A stretch of 15,784 nucleotides of DNA, taken from assembly GCA_910577495.1 (NCBI GenBank), contig CAJTML010000042.1, forward strand, positions 1-15,784, read 5' to 3'. This DNA is from an uncultured Eggerthellaceae bacterium (GTDB lineage Bacteria > Actinomycetota > Coriobacteriia > Coriobacteriales > Eggerthellaceae). Shown one piece after another: positions 13,778 to 15,784 of this stretch. Both the position numbers and the translations under genes were made by a program. The notes beneath the pieces are model-generated. The model ran no database searches. It had not been told where the DNA came from and saw only the letters and a program-made list of their open reading frames with translations. The first letter of the stretch is position 1, and every line of letters starts with the position of its first letter.

Positions 13778-15271
13778 ATGGTTCGCATTGCACCCGTGAA
13801 TTTATTATATAACCCCAAGGTTTTATGGTTTGATGCCCAAGACCTCGTGATTGCACCGGGTGATCCGGTGGTGGTCACCACAGCGCGTGGTACGGAATTT
13901 GGGCATTTGGCGGCAGAGGTTTTCGACGCAACGGATGAGCAGGTGGCAAATTTGAAAAGCGCGCTCAAGCCGGTGCTGCGCATTGCCACCGACGAAGACA
14001 TTGAAACGTCTGCGCGTATGGAGCAGCTCTCACGCGAGGCGCTGCCGATCTTTAAGCAGATGGCGGCCGAGACCAATGAGGATATGCATCCGGTTTCGGT
14101 GGAATATCTGCTTGATGGGGACAAAGCCATCTTTTATTTCGAAGCGGGAGACCGCGTTGATTTTCGTGATTTAGTGCGCAAGCTGGCCGCGCAGTTCCAC
14201 GTGCGTATTGACATGCGCCAAATTGGCGTGCGTGACGAAGCGCGTATGGTGGGCGGTTTGGGACACTGTGGCCAAGAGTTGTGCTGCAAGCGTCTTGGCG
14301 GAGAGTTTTGCCAGGTCACCATTCGTATGGCTAAGGAGCAAGACCTCTCGCTCAACCCGCAAAAGATCTCTGGCGTGTGCGGAAGATTGATGTGCTGTCT
14401 TCGCTATGAGTTTGAAGCGTATAAGGATTTCAACTCGCGCGCACCCAAGCAAAACGCCTCTATTGATACGCCTGCAGGCGTGGCGAAGGTGGTGTCGTTA
14501 GATGTGCCGCGTGAAGTTGTGACGCTGCGCATTGAGGGCGAAAAGCCCGTGCGCGTGCCGTTGGCGGACTTTGATCCTCCTGAGGAGGGGCTGCGTCCAC
14601 GCGCTGTTGGCGCCGAGGCGTGGCAGCGCGCTCAAGACGAGGCAGCGTTTGGCTCCATTGAGCACTCGACGTTGTTTGGTTCAACGGTGCAGCTGAAAGG
14701 CACCGATCAGCTGGCACAACCCGGACACATCTCAGAGCAGCCGGCAAAGCGACGCAAGTCGGAAAGCAAGAAGGATCGCAACCAGCATCAAAAGCGCTCA
14801 GAGGGCGCAGGTTCGTCTTCGCTGCCCGGGCGTTCAAAGCGTCGTCGTCAAGATGAAGCGGCTGCGGGCGAAGCGGCGCATGCAAGTCGCAAGCTGAGGC
14901 GTCGTCGCAGCACCACGCTTGGACAGGGTGAACAGCCCCAAAGTGCGCAAGGGGTACAGGTATCACCGACGCAAGCGGGACAATCGCAGCCCTCGCTTGG
15001 ATCTCTTCGCCCGGGGAGACGCTCTTCGGGGCTTCGCAATCAAAAGGCGAATAGGTCTGAGGGCGCCCATGCGCAAAAGCCGCAGCAGCGCAAAAAGGTT
15101 GATGGAAATAGCAAGATGCGCGGCCAGGGCGGGCAGAACTCACCTGCGCGCAAGCAGGGACAACCAAAGCCTGAAGCGTCCGCGAAGACGCAAGCAAAGC
15201 CGAATCAGCAGGTGCATCGTCGTCGCAGGCGCAGCCATAAAGCAAACGGAACGCAAGAATCGCAGGGTTAG
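13778..15271 (+). CDS. ricT: RicT/YaaT family PSP1-domain protein with long basic tail
   Basis: In Bacillus subtilis RicT (YaaT) forms the iron-sulfur Ric complex with RicA and RicF, which directs RNase Y to mature certain mRNAs. Here residues 1 to about 280 are the conserved PSP1 core: TARGTEFGH, VEYLLDGDKAIFYF, DMRQIGVRDEARMVGG, and two cysteine clusters C164...C169-C170 (GHCGQELCC) and C201...C206-C207 (GVCGRLMCC). A segment to about residue 300 follows. Residues about 320-497 are a low-complexity tail rich in Arg, Lys, Gln, Ser and Gly with no predicted fold, such as KRRKSESKK, KLRRRRS and HRRRRRS. Bacillus RicT is about 275 residues and lacks it. ATG 13778 follows GAAAGG. pncB-like nicotinate phosphoribosyltransferase starts 3 bp after the stop. 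Confidence 0.92.
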   Translation: MVRIAPVNLLYNPKVLWFDAQDLVIAPGDPVVVTTARGTEFGHLAAEVFDATDEQVANLKSALKPVLRIATDEDIETSARMEQLSREALPIFKQMAAETNEDMHPVSVEYLLDGDKAIFYFEAGDRVDFRDLVRKLAAQFHVRIDMRQIGVRDEARMVGGLGHCGQELCCKRLGGEFCQVTIRMAKEQDLSLNPQKISGVCGRLMCCLRYEFEAYKDFNSRAPKQNASIDTPAGVAKVVSLDVPREVVTLRIEGEKPVRVPLADFDPPEEGLRPRAVGAEAWQRAQDEAAFGSIEHSTLFGSTVQLKGTDQLAQPGHISEQPAKRRKSESKKDRNQHQKRSEGAGSSSLPGRSKRRRQDEAAAGEAAHASRKLRRRRSTTLGQGEQPQSAQGVQVSPTQAGQSQPSLGSLRPGRRSSGLRNQKANRSEGAHAQKPQQRKKVDGNSKMRGQGGQNSPARKQGQPKPEASAKTQAKPNQQVHRRRRRSHKANGTQESQG

Positions 15272-15274
15272 CGT

Positions 15275-15784
15275 ATGGGCTTGTCAATTGATTATGCCAT
15301 GCTGACCGACCTGTACCAGATCACGATGGCGCAGGGCTATCTTGAGAGTGGTCAAGAGCGCGAAGAGGCATGCTTTCATATGTATTTTCGCACGTATCCC
15401 TTTAACGGGGGATATGCCGTAGCGTGTGGTATGGCACAGCTGGCGGATTTGGTTGAGAGCTTTTCGTTTAGCGAAGAGGACTGTGCGTATTTGGCCAGCT
15501 TGGATGCGCCAGGTGGCGGCAAATTGTTCAAGCCGGAGTTTTTGGACTATCTCAAAAACTATAAGCTTTCGGTCAATATTGATGCGGTGCCTGAGGGAAC
15601 AATCGTGTTTCCGCATGAGCCGCTAGTTCGTGTGACCGGTCCGATCATGGACTGCCAGCTCATTGAGACCGCACTTCTAAATTGCGTTAACTTCCAGACA
15701 CTCGTGGCCACCAAGGCAGCGCGCGTGTGTCTTGCGGCACAAAGCCCGGTGGCGGAATTTGGCCTTCGCCGTGCACAAGGTGTC
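15275..15784 (+). CDS. pncB: Nicotinate phosphoribosyltransferase, N-terminal part (cut by window end)
   Basis: It makes nicotinate mononucleotide from nicotinate and phosphoribosyl pyrophosphate in NAD salvage. The first 170 residues are present, about a third of the family's usual 400-490. They include the typical opening (MLTDLYQITMAQGY), FRTYPFNGGYAVACG, PEGTIVFPHEPLVRVTGP, a QLIETALLNCVNFQTLVATKAAR helix and the FGLRRAQG signature at the window edge. ATG 15275 lies 3 bp after the ricT stop with a weak AGGG ribosome binding site, so translation is probably coupled. The frame is open to the last base. Confidence 0.95.
   Translation, partial: MGLSIDYAMLTDLYQITMAQGYLESGQEREEACFHMYFRTYPFNGGYAVACGMAQLADLVESFSFSEEDCAYLASLDAPGGGKLFKPEFLDYLKNYKLSVNIDAVPEGTIVFPHEPLVRVTGPIMDCQLIETALLNCVNFQTLVATKAARVCLAAQSPVAEFGLRRAQGV

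Noticed and set aside
14460..15287. Long minus-strand open frame of 275 codons opposite the ricT tail.
   Set aside because: It is a shadow of the low-complexity, biased-codon ricT tail: it is Pro/Ala/Ser/Cys-rich, has no domain, and runs opposite a clearly conserved gene.

Overview
This window looks like a piece of the core chromosome of a moderate-GC, anaerobic actinobacterium of the class Coriobacteriia. This is an inference from gene content and protein style, not from a database search. The pointers are bL31 with a long Ala/Glu tail, a flavin reductase-rubredoxin fusion, an archaeal-like type IA topoisomerase, a malate dehydrogenase/two-subunit fumarase operon, and holB next to ricT. I see no phage, transposon, CRISPR array, tRNA or rRNA.

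Layout. Positions 2-952 hold the C-terminal two thirds of pyruvate kinase. It overlaps by one base a class II aldolase of the rhamnulose-1-phosphate aldolase (RhaD) type at 952-1859, which carries an apparent one-base deletion near 1401. Next comes rpmE (bL31) with its own promoter, a leader hairpin and a strong intrinsic terminator. It is followed by a flavin reductase-rubredoxin fusion, whose probable terminator lies inside the 3' coding end of a convergent SAM methyltransferase. Divergent from that methyltransferase are thyX and a DUF1385 (YqhQ-like) membrane protein. A small minus-strand membrane-anchored protein of unknown function (6185-6664) is divergent from topA across a 236-bp intergenic region, the longest gene-free stretch. 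After topA, a compact plus-strand run follows: mdh, fumarase alpha, fumarase beta, tmk and holB. After a 116-bp gap with a possible promoter come ricT and the start of nicotinate phosphoribosyltransferase, which is cut by the window end.

How the genes work together. mdh plus the two fumarase subunits form the oxaloacetate-malate-fumarate segment, which in anaerobes often runs reductively toward fumarate. thyX and tmk are successive steps of dTTP supply (dUMP to dTMP to dTDP). tmk, holB and ricT resemble the tmk-holB-ricT neighbourhood of Firmicutes. The flavin reductase-rubredoxin protein suggests electron transfer for O2/NO handling.

No complete undescribed system is evident. The most useful leads are the frameshifted RhaD-like gene, the rpmE leader hairpin (a candidate L31 autoregulatory leader), the archaeal-type topA with its repeat-rich leader, the basic disordered tail of RicT, and two inverted repeats positioned like operators.
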